From Spizellomyces punctatus DAOM BR117 (taxonomy: Eukaryota; Chytridiomycota; Chytridiomycetes; Spizellomycetales; Spizellomycetaceae), in assembly GCF_000182565.1 (NCBI RefSeq), contig NW_015971554.1:411912-475911 (forward strand): a DNA stretch of 64,000 bases, in the 5' to 3' direction. The translations under genes were made by a program, and so were the position numbers. This document shows, in pieces, positions 23,016 through 37,083 of the stretch (positions within the stretch are counted from its first letter, which is position 1; every line of letters starts with the position of its first letter). The notes beneath the pieces are model-generated. The model did no database searches. It saw only the letters and a program-made list of their open reading frames with translations, and was not told the DNA's origin.

Positions 23016-26000
23016 CTATCCACCGCCAGCTTCGCCCATCTCCACTTTATCCACTCCATGATCCGCATTCCGGTTCCCTCTCCACCGATGAAACCATGAC
23101 AAAGTCCCACCCTTTTTGGTTTCTTCCAACAGGATGTCGGTATCGGATGGGAAAAAGTGATGGAAGAAGCTGATTTAGAAAGGAAACAGTTAGAGTTAGT
23201 CACCAGTCAGTTAAAGAAAAAGAGATTCAAAAATACTCACTACTTGAACACCCAATCACCCAACATACACCCTCCGACAATCAGCAGCCCGACTAACCAG
23301 AACCCAGGTAGGACATGCACCCACTCGATCGTCCCCCGTTCAATAAACTTGGCCCACTCCACCACAAACATGACACAAACGTTGAGTGCAAAACTCAACA
23401 CCAGCACTCCACCTGTGATCCACCCGAATCGCCCTACCCAGACATTGGCGTTCATGGCCGCCTTTGTCAGCACAACGGCGAGCATAGGCGCCGAAAAGAG
23501 GTAGCATTGAACGTAATATCCAGCGCTGTATCCAGAGGGATCCAGAACGTTATCCCAAAACGCTAGCCAAACGGCACCAAAGATAAATAGACTATGGATC
23601 AACGAGGAAACTAGGGTGGTGATCATGTGGCGGGGTGACCAGTAAAGTCCGGATTTGACTTGCTTGTAAAGGGGAGGAGTCGCGAGGAGGAGTTTATCGG
23701 GTGCGTCGTAGTCAAAGATGGCAAAGAAAAGCGGTGGCAGGGATGTGAAGAAGACGTTGAAAGCCGTGAAGAAGATTTCCTCATAGACCAGCTGCGAAAC
23801 GAGGACAATGAGTACAACCAAGATAACGAAAACAAAGCAAAGTAGAAAGAGAGAGCGGTAACATACCTGTCCACTCCACATACACAAGAACCCAAACCAC
23901 CATTGCACCGTAATAAACACGAAATTCTTGTAAAAACTATAAAACACCAATCCACTCAACCGATTGCGACTCCACCGACCATGTACCCCACAAAGCCTCG
24001 CCAAGAACCGAAATTCTCCAATCGCATAATCGGAAGCCCGGACAGCCTGCGTCCCCTCTCGTCCGACGACGCCCACACCTACTGTGGCAGCCTGGATCAT
24101 GGACACGTCGTTGGCACCGTCTCCGATCGCCAGTGTGACGCATTTGAGGTTTTTTTGAACGAGTTGGACGACAAGAGCTTTCTGGAGGGGTGTAACGCGG
24201 CAACAGATGACTGTTGCGCAGTGGGAGGTGAGGGCAAGTAGATGAGGTGGGTGTGGTGAGTTGGGGAGGAAGATGTGGTGAAGGGTTGCGCCTGGGATGA
24301 CGAGGGCATAGCGCCGGGGTGTGGTACGGGTTGTGATGTTTCGAACCGCTTGGTCAATTTGTGAGGAAATCTCCTTGTCCGTTACACCATCCAATATGAT
24401 GGTGTCCATGTTGGGTGAAATGAGTCGAGAGGATGCACCAATGTTGATCGCGGTTTCCATTTTATCCCCTGTCAAAAGCCATACTTTCATTCCAGCTTCG
24501 AGAAGGTACTCGATGGTCTCTGGGACTTCGGGCTGCAGACGGTCTTCGATCGCAGTACATCCCAGAAATCGCAAATCCCTTTCAACAGTCTCGCACGCAG
24601 CAGCAATCATTTGCTCCCGATCTTCGAGACTCGTTTCAGCCTCGTCATATAAGACGCGGAAGGTCTCATATTCTTCTTCAGTCAAGGGTTTGTATGCAAC
24701 CACAAGGGTACGCAATCCCTCCTCTGAGAAATGCTTGAGCGCCCCCTCGGCAGCGTCGATTGCCCCCCTTGGGTTCCATTCGCTGTTCTTATCTAGCCGG
24801 TCGATAACAATGTTATCGGCACCTTTGCAGAACAGCATAATACCATCCGCTGTCCGCACAATGACACTCATCCGTTTTCTATCTGATGTAAAGTCTAGTA
24901 GACCCAGTTGCTCCACAGACATGTCTTCTCCTAAGCACTGGATGTTGACTCGATCCTTTGTTCGTGAGAGAAGAGTAAATCCAGATGCTTTGACACCATA
25001 TAGAAGAGCGGACTCATCCGGACTTTGCGACTCGTAAATTAGGTTATTTGTCTTGGGATCCACGGACGGTATAACGCTATGACAAAGTGCCAAAGCCAGG
25101 CCAAACTTGATCATCACATCGCGGACTGCTGGGTCCAGCCCCGGCTCCTCCAGAGCCTTTCCTATAACTCCAGGCTCCTTCATCTCATCCAAAACTTTCC
25201 CTCCGACATACCAAGAACTGGGCCGCATATCATTCATCGTCAACGTCCCAGTCTTGTCCGAAAATATGTACTCGACAACACCGAGATCTTCGTTTAGGTT
25301 ACTGTTGTTGGCCTTCATTTTGACTTTTGTTATGGATCCATCAGGGTTGACTCGGTTGACACGCATCTCCGCGTCCCACATCATGTACTTTGCTTGGATT
25401 ACTCGGACGATTTCAATGGTGACAAACAGGGATATCGGAATAACATAGGTGTACATGCCAAAGAATGAGATGATAGTAAATAGGACGTGCTAGAAATGTG
25501 TTGATAAGTGAAAAGTTATGAATATGTCGCACTGGACGATCAAGACTTACTCGCGAAGGGTTATCATCAACCGGTCCCAGATACCAATTCACTGGATAAT
25601 TTACCGGATCAGTCGCCTTGCTCGCCATTTCCCGATCATATGCTCGTTTGTATAACCTCCACTCTAGCCAGACGCTACTAATCAACAAAGCCGCGTTATA
25701 CACAAAAGCGCCCATAACAAGCCAATTGAGCTGTCGTTCGAGAGTAGAGCTTTTTGGCTTGGGCTTTTTGAGATTTTTAATGATTTTGGTATTGGAGCCG
25801 GTGTAAATGACGATTGCGTAGGCAAAGTCCGTGTTGCGGAGGACTGCGCCGCGGAGCATGAGGTTGGTGAGAGAGAGGGAAAGGGTGATGTCTTCGCCGG
25901 TAGCTTGGCGGATGTGGACTCGACCTTCAAAGGCAGTGAGTCTGTCGTTGGGTTGCTCGCATTGTATTTGGCCGCGGAGTCTCGATACGACCTAAAATAA

Positions 26001-27062
26001 ATTCGTGAGTCCCAGATAACTATGCCGTTTCAATCATCGGTGCACACCTCATCCGTTGTTAAACCACATAATTGTGGTACTGCACTCCGTCGCTTCAAAT
26101 TCGTCTCCCCATCCAACTCGGCCGTCTCTATGAAACACGTCCCGTCTTCATATGACGTGCTCAAGAGCATTGCATCTACCGGACACTTGTCGCCTTTTTT
26201 CAGGTACACGATGTCGCCAGGTTGAACGTATTGGCGAACCGTCTCAACCCGTTTCCCGTTGCGAAGAAGGGTGATAAGTCCAGTATTTGCGGCCTTGTCG
26301 GCTTTGTAGCGGTGCTATTTGAAAATTCATATTTAGTACTGCGCCTGGCGACGTGGTCAAGACGGCTAAAAACGAGACTCACATAGTCTTCATACGCTTC
26401 TTTGGCTAGCGAGAAGGCAAGCACAATCACCAGGGGAAGGATTTGGGATGCAGGGGAAAGACTAGACACTCCGACGGCAACTGACAGAGCACCAACAAGA
26501 AAGTAGATATTGTAGAAGCGGCGAAACTGGTCGTTCACAGTGCAATCTGTCAGTCAATGTTTAAAGGGAGCCTCGCGATCCATCACGACAAACCTGATAG
26601 TACAAGGTTTTGGGGAAAAAGGACAATAAGGTATATTTGGTGGTCCGGATGTAATTTGACTTTTTGTGATATGTTGAATCAGAGGCGGGAAAGTCGACTT
26701 CCCAAGGACCTTGTGGTTGGGTATGCTTTCTATGGAATTTGAAGGGTTTTTTGGAGGGTAAAGAGTGGATCGTGACTATTGGGACATCAGAAGACACTGA
26801 GTCAATGTCAGTCTTCCCGCTGACAAAAGTAACAGACGTAGAATAACCAACCGTGATCATTTGGCTTCCCAGTGCCATAGCCGCCCATTCCATCTCCATT
26901 CAGCTGGAGCGGCTGCTGCTCAAGTGAAGGCGGTTGAGCAATACCTTCAATCGGTGTCTTTTCCTCTGCTCGTCGGGCAGCAGGCGATGATCCGCCAACC
27001 GGCGAATTACTACCAGAAATCGAGCGCATGGATGGTGGTGGTTGTGTCCCTCCGGCCGCCAT
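23016..27062 (-). CDS. P4-type ATPase, phospholipid flippase
   Basis: 1190 aa; exons 27062..26852, 26775..26594, 26526..26383, 26314..26048, 25991..25551, 25489..23867, 23791..23241, 23169..23016. P4-ATPases move aminophospholipids to the cytosolic leaflet, normally with a CDC50 subunit. Landmarks: entry motif YIRTTKYTLLSFFPK and FRRFYNIYFL; the dephosphorylation loop ELDGETNLK (about 247); phosphorylation site EYIFSDKTGTLT (Asp about 493); hinge TLAIGDGANDVSMIQ; then GEFRFLARL and YSFYKNF; and a C-terminal set of membrane helices. DKTGTLT is followed by MND where TQN is usual. The start is uncertain: the first 70 residues are low-complexity and a splice acceptor just upstream (near 27167) could add an exon. 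The 75-nt intron at 23792-23866 is stop-free and encodes a hydrophobic run if retained. Confidence 0.92.
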
Positions 27063-28981
27063 GTCCAACGCGTGCAAGGATCGGTTGGAGCCGCCTTCCG
27101 ATGGGAAAGGCGTATTTGGCGGGTATACGCTGATGCTTGTGTGGGACGATGGAGACAGTTTGGGGAGTCTGCGGGGGCGAGGTGAGAGGCGTGTCAGTTC
27201 GCAGACTCGTTTTTGGGTGCAGTCGCAGTAGAAGTGTTGCGTCAGGGGAAACGTTTGTGAACGCCTTGTGGTTTCGGCGGCTCACTGGGAACGGCTGTGA
27301 CCGTCGGTGAGTCTAGCGTGTTGCTGGATACGAGGATAACGACTTGTAGTAGTGTTCACAACCTAAAAGCCGAGATGACAAAGGATCTTTTTTAGAGATG
27401 GTACAGAGTAGGATATGTCGATGATGAACACCCAAATTTTGAGAGATTTGTTTTTCCGATATCGAAATGTGCTTACCCCATAAATCCAGCCTGGTTTGTG
27501 AACAAAGTGCCGAAACGACAGTTGTTTGTCTATTAAGGTTATAGGCGACAAGTGTGCTAAATGGTTGCGGCTGTGAAATCGACGGCGTATGGGCTGAGCC
27601 AGTTCGGACCTATGCACGCACGAGTGCCATGGCAAAAAGCCCAAAAGAAAAACAACAAAAAAATCAGCGACACCGTTTTAAAGTAATGGCAACTGCTCAA
27701 GTCGGCCGAGGGAAGGAAGAAAAAAAGAGCCTAGCAGAGGATCTTGCTAAAATGGCAAACGGCCATGGCTTCTCCATTTTCCCATTATTTTCGTGTTCCT
27801 TTTTTTGCTTTTGGGGCCGTTCAACTTTTTGTCAAAACGCTCCAAATCCATAAAAAGCTAAAACCCCGTCGAGGAAAACTGTTCGTAGCCTTCTAGCCAG
27901 CCCCCCACGTTTGCCGAAATCACCAAAACCACAAAAAACCGCAATACACACAAAAACAGAAATCCGCAGTAGGCCGATTGGAGTCGTACAAAATCCCGAC
28001 TTTTACAAGGCCCCAATTGGTGCAAAAGAAACGCACCTTGAGTGTGTGTGTGTCGTGTATCTGTATCGTTTGTTTGGTATGCCGTCGTGTAAGCTTTGTG
28101 CTTTTAGCGAACGGTTTGTCGGCAGATGCGAGTGTTGCAAAAAGAAGGGCTATGGTGGATGCATGAACCCATTGACGGCTTTTCAAAGTATCCTCAATAA
28201 TGATTCGATTCAAAGTTTATTCTCGGACTCTTCGCATCGGCCCACATCACATGATGTTTTCCACGTGTGGAGCTTATCGGCTTTAAGGCTTCTTGAGGCA
28301 TTTTGTCATGATGCTCAGCGTTTTATTCCCTTTTTTTTTATGTGCACTGCTCAATATTTGTCAAGCGCAAGCGCATTTGGTTTTAGTGATTTGCACTTTT
28401 GTTAAAGATGGAAACATGGGAGGTTTCTATTGCTCGTCATCCGTTTCATCCTATTGTCTCGTTGGCTATCCACATTGCATACCATACCGATGCACGTTAC
28501 AACCATGTCGCAAGTGCCCCGCCATGGTGGGCTGAACCAAAAAAAAAAAAAAAAAAAGTGTTCAAACCGCAGTGATGACGGCATCGTAATCCATGAGTCA
28601 GCAGCGACGTGTTGGTCGGAGTTTTTCATTTCAGAGTCTGTTGTGTTTGTTTTTAACAGCTGCCCCCCACAATACGCACAATCCCAAATGCATGACCCAA
28701 TAGCGCATAATCATAATAGGAGGAATCCCCATGCGTGGCGGCAAACCCTTGCTACTAGAATACCTCAAGGGTTGTTCGCGGTATGGCAATCTCAATACTG
28801 AGCCTGGGGGCTAGACGTCTCCGGGAGCCTGGATCCTTGGATACACCATCACTTTTGTATTTTCATGACCCTCAAGAGTGAACAATAACCGAGGACAACT
28901 GTTTCCTAGAAGAAACGGAAATTTTAAGATTTATGTGAGCTCATCACCCCTTTGTTCAGCCTTGGCTGTCCCGGTTCCAAA
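27063..28981. other. long intergenic region, no gene seen
   Basis: 1.9 kb between divergent genes. Includes an A-run near 28530-28548 and several ORFs (for example 27911-28405, 28430-28801) without domains, plausible start context or exon structure. An additional 5' exon of the flippase gene could lie in 27167-27360. Confidence 0.4.
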
Positions 28982-29866
28982 ATGTCCTATAGAACTCCCT
29001 GGCGAAATATTCAAAACAGTATTCTCGTACATGCTCTCGGAGCTTACAAAAATTCCAATGTCTGGTCCAAAGCACCTTTTCTCGTAAAACTGCGCATCAT
29101 GATTTTTTCCTGGCTCGTCCCCTCTACACCGGTACGAGTAGCGTTCATGTACGCAATGCGGTACTACAAGCTACGACATCACGAGAGAGCAAACGTCCTT
29201 GCGTGTTCGCCTGTGGATGGAGTGCTTCCTATTGTGGAGATGAGCGAGCAACTGACGGAAAAGGAGCGGGAGTTGGGAAAAGTCAGTTCAGCGCTGGAGA
29301 GTCCACATTTTATCGTCGACGCGAGCGTTCGGGCAACCTATTTGGAAAAGACGCTCGTGTTTATTCAAGCCGGAGCGCTGGTCCTAGCATTTGTCGGAAG
29401 GATTGCGTGCCATCAAGACATTCACCACATTGATGTGATGACGACTATCGGGGCCATGTGCAATGTTATTGTTTGCATATGTACACTACCCCGCCCGTCG
29501 CTCAACATACCGGTACGGATGCGACGACCCAAAGTGGAGCTCCCACGGTGGCTCGAATATTCAGCCATCATGTCGACCGCTATGGCAACATTGGCTCTGT
29601 TCATGTACGCAAATTTGCGACTTTTAGACGGCATATCGCGAATGATTGCTATACCTGCGGGGGCAGTCTATTGTGTAGGGGTTGTGATTGAAGCGTTTTA
29701 TGCCGATGGGAATGTGGATTGGAGACAAATGGGCATATGGCGAAGGGTGAATATGGTGATGACGTCATTGATGCTGCTACTTGTGCTTAGCATATCTTAC
29801 ATGGATACCATAGTGAAGGGAAATACCGAGCAAATGTGTTGGCAGTCTATACTACCGATGCTTTAA
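28982..29866 (+). CDS. hypothetical multi-pass membrane protein
   Basis: Single-exon gene for 294 aa, start at the first ATG of the frame (MSYRTPWRNIQ). Function not recognised. About five hydrophobic helices are visible in the C-terminal two thirds: LVFIQAGALVLAFVGRI, TTIGAMCNVIVCICTL, SAIMSTAMATLALFMYANL, MIAIPAGAVYCVGVVIEAF and VMTSLMLLLVLSISYM. The N-terminal 130 residues hold an amphipathic region and one borderline helix (IMIFSWLVPSTPVRVAFMYAM). The short loops are Arg/Lys-rich (RMRRPKVELPRW). No transporter, receptor or enzyme signature is evident. The length and regular helices argue for a real gene; absence of introns is unusual among its neighbours. Confidence 0.65.
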   Translation: MSYRTPWRNIQNSILVHALGAYKNSNVWSKAPFLVKLRIMIFSWLVPSTPVRVAFMYAMRYYKLRHHERANVLACSPVDGVLPIVEMSEQLTEKERELGKVSSALESPHFIVDASVRATYLEKTLVFIQAGALVLAFVGRIACHQDIHHIDVMTTIGAMCNVIVCICTLPRPSLNIPVRMRRPKVELPRWLEYSAIMSTAMATLALFMYANLRLLDGISRMIAIPAGAVYCVGVVIEAFYADGNVDWRQMGIWRRVNMVMTSLMLLLVLSISYMDTIVKGNTEQMCWQSILPML

Positions 29867-30578
29867 TAAAAACTAATGTAATACCAGTCAATCCTTGCTT
29901 GCTATGCTTTTGCTTTCCTAACGGCTACGTCGGTACACAGACACCTAGACATAGCGATGATGATGATGATCACGATAATGACATGCTTCTCGCCAAAGAC
30001 TTTAATGATGACGAATGTCGATCGTTCATCACTTCCTGAAGAAAGCGACGACAAGTGCCATCCTTTCAGCGGTTGTCGTCGTTGGTCGTCGAAAGTCCGT
30101 AGCTCTGGACGACGTACGCGGCAAAGTCACTGCAACGGCAAATTGCGCAGAGAGTTCGAAACTCGAGGCGTGGAGCAATCGATACTTTTTAGGGATACAA
30201 CTTTTCCAGAATTCAACCGATATATCGCCAACCCTGAACGCAATTCGCTGCTGAAAGGCAATAAAACCATAGAATTTTGCTCAGGGAAATTAATGACCGC
30301 CTGAAAGTTAAAAATTGCATTCTAAAATCTTTTGGATAAAAGATATAAAATATTATTGAAAATGAATCGGATGAATAATCAACCCTCCTGCCCACGGTTA
30401 GTAATTAACTGTATGGCGCAGTGTGGCGTAGGAGGACGGGGAAATAACCCCGTGGATAAAGTGTTCAAAAAGAAGCTGGATTTAAAAAAGGCCAGAGCGC
30501 AGGAGTAAATGTCCCTTGCATCTCCTCGACATTCAGCAATTTACGCTGTTTTTTTATTTATAAAATCCAGCCATACAC
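29867..30578. other. intergenic, no gene seen
   Basis: 712 bases between two plus-strand genes. Contains a GATGATGAT run at 29956-29968 and TATA-like AT-rich sequence (near 30340-30355 and 30556-30565) upstream of the transporter start. No supported ORF. Confidence 0.4.
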
Positions 30579-32424
30579 ATGGAGCCTTCCATTCAACCTG
30601 CGCACGACACTGAAAGTCATATAACGGATAGTGACATCACACTGCATTCCAACACGATTGAGAATAGCGTCTCCCTCAAGATGGACCTAAAAGATGACGA
30701 TTATTCCGCAAAGAGGCTCTCCAAAGCTTGCTCAGAAAGCGTGGAATCTCTGAGAGCGTCGGTGGATATCGAGGAAGTGGATCCCAAAGACGTGGCTGCA
30801 TACCTGAGTTCACCTCCAGATGGAGGATACGGTTGGGCTTGCGTTTTGGTACGTTATCCAATCATTCTTTTGGGATTCCGGGAACCCTATGAATATTTAC
30901 ATGTCGTTATTAGGCATCGTTTATGGTTCATGTGGTGACGATTGGCGTGCAGTCAGAATATGGTGTCTTTCAGCAGGCATACAAAGACACTGAGGAATTT
31001 GGATGTAAGGCTATTCTACAATATTCTATCCCATACGCGTATATCCTAAAAAAATGATTTGGTCTCTAGCTGTCTCCAATTTGGGAATTGCATTCGTCGG
31101 GTCATTGAGCGCAGCCATGATGGGTTTGGGAGGCATACCAACCGGATGGTGAGTTCCTCAAGAGTCAATGAGACATACAGACTGCTGAATACTCACACGT
31201 CACCAAATAGGTTGGCCGATCAGTATGGCTACAATGCGGTTTGTGCCGTCGGAGGCATCATTGAAATGGTCGGACTCTTACTGGCATCCCTATCCACCGA
31301 ATACTGGCATCTCGTCCTTACCCACGGATTCCTGATGGGTATGGGTGTGTCCGTGGCGTATTATCCCGCTCTCTCTGTTGTTTCCCAATGGTTTGAGAAA
31401 CGACGAGGTATTGCGCTGGGAATTGCGGTGTCTGGCTCTGGGATCGGTGGAATGATTCTCGCACCTTTGACTCGGAAACTTATTGCCCAGCTCGGTTGGA
31501 GGTGGTCGCTGCGTATTACGGCTTTTATCGTGGGGGCAGTTGTTTTGGCTGCCTCTGCCGTGATCCGGGTTCGGTATAGCGCGCCTAGGAGTGGATTTGC
31601 GGGCGGTTGGAAGGTTGTCAAGGTATGTAGCTTGGGCATGTCTTTTTGCGAGTTGACAGACACTGATGCGTCCTGGATACGTAGGACGGTGTTTTCCCAC
31701 GTATTTTTGCCATTGGATTGTTTGGGTCCTTTGGATACTTTGTACCTTTCTTTTTCATTCCATGTAAGTCACTGTCGCGGGTCTTGTCGCTGTCATCATT
31801 TGACGTCTGACATTGTTTGTTCTTTACAGCCTTTGCAGCAAGCCACGATCTCTCTGCATCTTCCGGCGCTCTCCTCGTCAGTCTCCTTAATGGCGCGTCC
31901 GCTCTCGGACGCCTAGCCTGGGGATTTGGCGCCGATACCTTTGGACATGTCAATACACTCGTCATGTGTATAACCATGTCCGCCCTGTCCATGCTCGTAT
32001 TTTGGCCGTTTGCAACCAATTTTGCTACCTTGATTGGCTTTGTCCTTGTGTATGGCGCATTCAGTGGAGGGTTTGTGTCCCTTCTCCCAAGTGGTGAGTA
32101 ATCTTTCAATCTTACACTGATTGAAACCAATGAGTTTGTTAACATTGGTCTCTTTTGCCAGTCATTGCGCAATTCTACGGTAAAACTGGGCACATTGCAA
32201 CCATCACCGGCATGATCTACTCTGCATTTTTCCTCGGTAACCTCCTCGGTTCTCCCATCGCGGGAGCCATGATGGACCGCTTTACAACGCATCCCACACC
32301 GGATACGAAACATATTGACTTTCTGCCATCCATTTTGTTTGGAGGCTTTATGATGGTCACTGCGACTGTATTTTCGTTTTCGGTCAAGTTTGTACGGAGT
32401 CGGCGGTTGCTGACCAGGGTGTAA
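30579..32424 (+). CDS. MFS transporter, monocarboxylate-transporter-like
   Basis: 485 aa; exons 30579..30848, 30914..31004, 31070..31148, 31211..31622, 31685..31763, 31830..32093, 32162..32424. The family (fungal MCH and animal MCT) carries monocarboxylates, riboflavin or related organic acids across membranes. The signature PPDGGYGWACVL marks the start of helix 1 at about residue 80. The helix 5 region reads ALSVVSQWFEKRRGIALGIAVSGSGIGGMILAPL, here split by no intron. Twelve hydrophobic segments can be drawn, with a 75-residue acidic N-terminal cytosolic tail. The first intron falls directly after the signature. Specific substrate cannot be inferred. Confidence 0.9.
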
Positions 32425-32978
32425 AAAAAGGACTTTTTTGTATTTATTCACTTTTTGTGTATATAGTTATATAGTAGGGATACGGATAGCTGTTTAATGG
32501 CCAGGAAACGGTTCTTTAACAAGAGTCATTTATGTACAAAGTAACGATGACGCTGCCCTTCACAAAAGGAGCAAGGCTTTGGTGCCTCTGGAGTTAAGAA
32601 ATGTGCGTATCTTAAAGAAACCAAAAAAACACAGTGCTGAACTGCATGATCATTGCAGTTGCAGGACAGGGCTGTCTCGCATCTTTTATAACCCAAGATC
32701 AACCGGGAGGTCAAAAGCAAAAAGAAAAAAAAAATATATATATATATAACACTTTCCAAGTCCAATCTTAGCTTAGCCACGCGAAGCTACCGTAAACTGA
32801 GATGGTGGAGGCTCGGACTAGGGTAGGCTCAACGGGGTGGCTCAACGGATTAGGCTCAGCTTGTCTTCTTCAGTTGACCTAGTGAGAATTTCCTTTATTT
32901 CCATTATTGCATCCCATTCCTCCAACAGAACATCACTACAGCAAAACTCTGCAGACCAGCCGACAGATTTATCAAACA
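32425..32978. other. intergenic; holds a TA microsatellite
   Basis: A short (TA)n stretch follows an A-run near 32733-32749. A repeated GGCTCAACGG element occurs twice around 32825-32850. No gene supported. Confidence 0.45.
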
Positions 32979-33422
32979 ATGACCATTGCCAACGGAGGAA
33001 AGAGAAAACGTCAAAAAGGTAGTCACTCAAATACACCCAACGTTTACATTCTATCCACCCAATGTCGAGATTGGGTAATTTGCGCTCCCGCTGCCTGCCT
33101 TTCAGGTGAACGTCAACAAGCTCCCCAGTCACAAGAAATCAACAAAGTCAAAAGGTGGACAGAAGAGAAACGAGAGTTCTTGCGCAGTCTTGTCCGCAAA
33201 CACGGTGAAAGAGGAAAATGGAATGAAATTACTGCGGAATTCAATCAGGTCTTTGGGCATTCCCGTAGTCAGCTTTTCGACTATTGGCGGAAAGTCCTCA
33301 AACGTCAGCCTGTTACGACGATGGATGAGGACCTGGATGTGCCTGTAGGTACCAATAACCAAGTCGGACAAGAGGACGATGATGTGCAAGAAGACGGAGA
33401 AGTGGAGGAATATGAAGAATAG
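32979..33422 (+). CDS. small SANT/Myb-like protein
   Basis: 118 aa if the 87-nt intron 33019..33105 is removed (exons 32979..33018 and 33106..33422), 147 aa if retained, because the intron is in frame and stop-free. A single Myb/SANT-like helix-turn-helix lies in the middle: RWTEEKREFLRSLVRKHGER, then KWNEITAEFNQVFGHSRSQL and FDYWRKVL, with the spaced aromatic residues of the fold. A basic N-terminus (GGKRKRQKG) looks like a nuclear-localisation signal, and the tail is strongly acidic (EDDDVQEDGEVEEYEE). Probably a chromatin or transcription protein; no closer family recognised. It precedes CDC5, also a Myb protein, by about 700 bp, with no sequence evidence of a joint origin. Confidence 0.72.
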   Translation: MTIANGGKRKRQKGSHSNTPNVYILSTQCRDWVICAPAACLSGERQQAPQSQEINKVKRWTEEKREFLRSLVRKHGERGKWNEITAEFNQVFGHSRSQLFDYWRKVLKRQPVTTMDEDLDVPVGTNNQVGQEDDDVQEDGEVEEYEE

Positions 33423-34117
33423 TCCGTGTTAAAATGGAACTACTTGCGAGATTTTTGCATGGCAGGAATAGCGTTTGCAATGTCTATATTCCCCATAGCC
33501 TTTTGTATAAATTCTCTGTATGGCAACATGAGTGCGACGGGAATGGACCTTGATTTGCACAAAAGACGAGGTTTTCTTGTTCAAAGCTTTCCTTATCCAT
33601 GACTGCGTTACCCTGACATGAAGTTTAATCTCAGACGTCAACTCTTGGCATGGGATTGTTAATACGCGGAAAGTCTTGTTTTAAAAACAAAGCCCCCGTC
33701 TTGCCGATGCTGAATTAAACCTGCAGCATAAAAGCATTTTATTCATTCCAACTGTAGATAGATAAAGCAAACGGATAACTTACGACGTCCTACAGCAACC
33801 TATGCAACGTCGATCAATCGCCATACGCAAAGGAAGCGTTCGACTCCCAAAAGCCGCATTTCCGCAGGCTCGATTTTTGGATGCAATTTTCTTTATCATT
33901 TGATCCGGATCCATTCAGTTCCTCAACGACCGACTGCCCACGGCAAAGGATTGCAGGCACCCGTTTGCAAATCAGCGAGCAGCTGAAAACAACTCGGTCC
34001 CCGCCCTGTTGATACACCCTTGCACCGTTTATAACAAGGGGCCTTTCACACGCTTTTCGTCTATCCTCAAACTTGCTGCCGGATCTCGGCTTTTTTTGCG
34101 CTTTCCTAGTCGCCACA
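33423..34117. other. intergenic, presumed CDC5 promoter
   Basis: 695 bases between two plus-strand genes. The last 100 bases before the CDC5 start are CT-rich. A TTTATAA element lies near 34027. A minus-strand ORF at 33814-34227 overlaps the CDC5 first exon and is rejected. Confidence 0.4.
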
Positions 34118-36751
<2,634 letters not shown>

Positions 36752-37083
36752 TTGGAAGAACGTGGGGGTTATTCGTGTTTGTAAATAAAAAAAAAGGATT
36801 TTTACAAGGCTTCTGGCGCAAGTTTATCAGACGGAGCAAGCTGCACAAAGCGCCTCTGGTTTTTTCCTTTTTTTCAAAGGGACCGGAGAATGCTGTTTTT
36901 TTTTTCCATTCTATTCCACAAATGTACGTTACTCTGCATCCGTCCACTCTGATACATTCTCTTCCAGTCCATCCATCCGCTGGAAACAGACAGATGCAAC
37001 ATACCAAAATACTTGCCAAAAACATACCCGTTTGAGTCCACACTTTATGTCAAAAACCCCAAACCCCCAACATGAACAGAATT
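36752..37083. other. convergent intergenic region
   Basis: 332 bases between the stop codons of CDC5 and zinc-protein paralog B; A- and T-runs only. Confidence 0.6.

Noticed and set aside
24321-25037. 238-codon plus-strand ORF
   Set aside because: Antisense shadow of the P4-ATPase catalytic exon; no domain of its own.
27911-28405. 164-codon ORF in the 1.9-kb intergenic region
   Set aside because: Cys/Phe/Ser-rich translation without domain; overlaps other ORFs of equal quality on both strands.
31618-32451. 277-codon minus-strand ORF
   Set aside because: Antisense to MFS transporter exons; basic low-quality translation with no motif.
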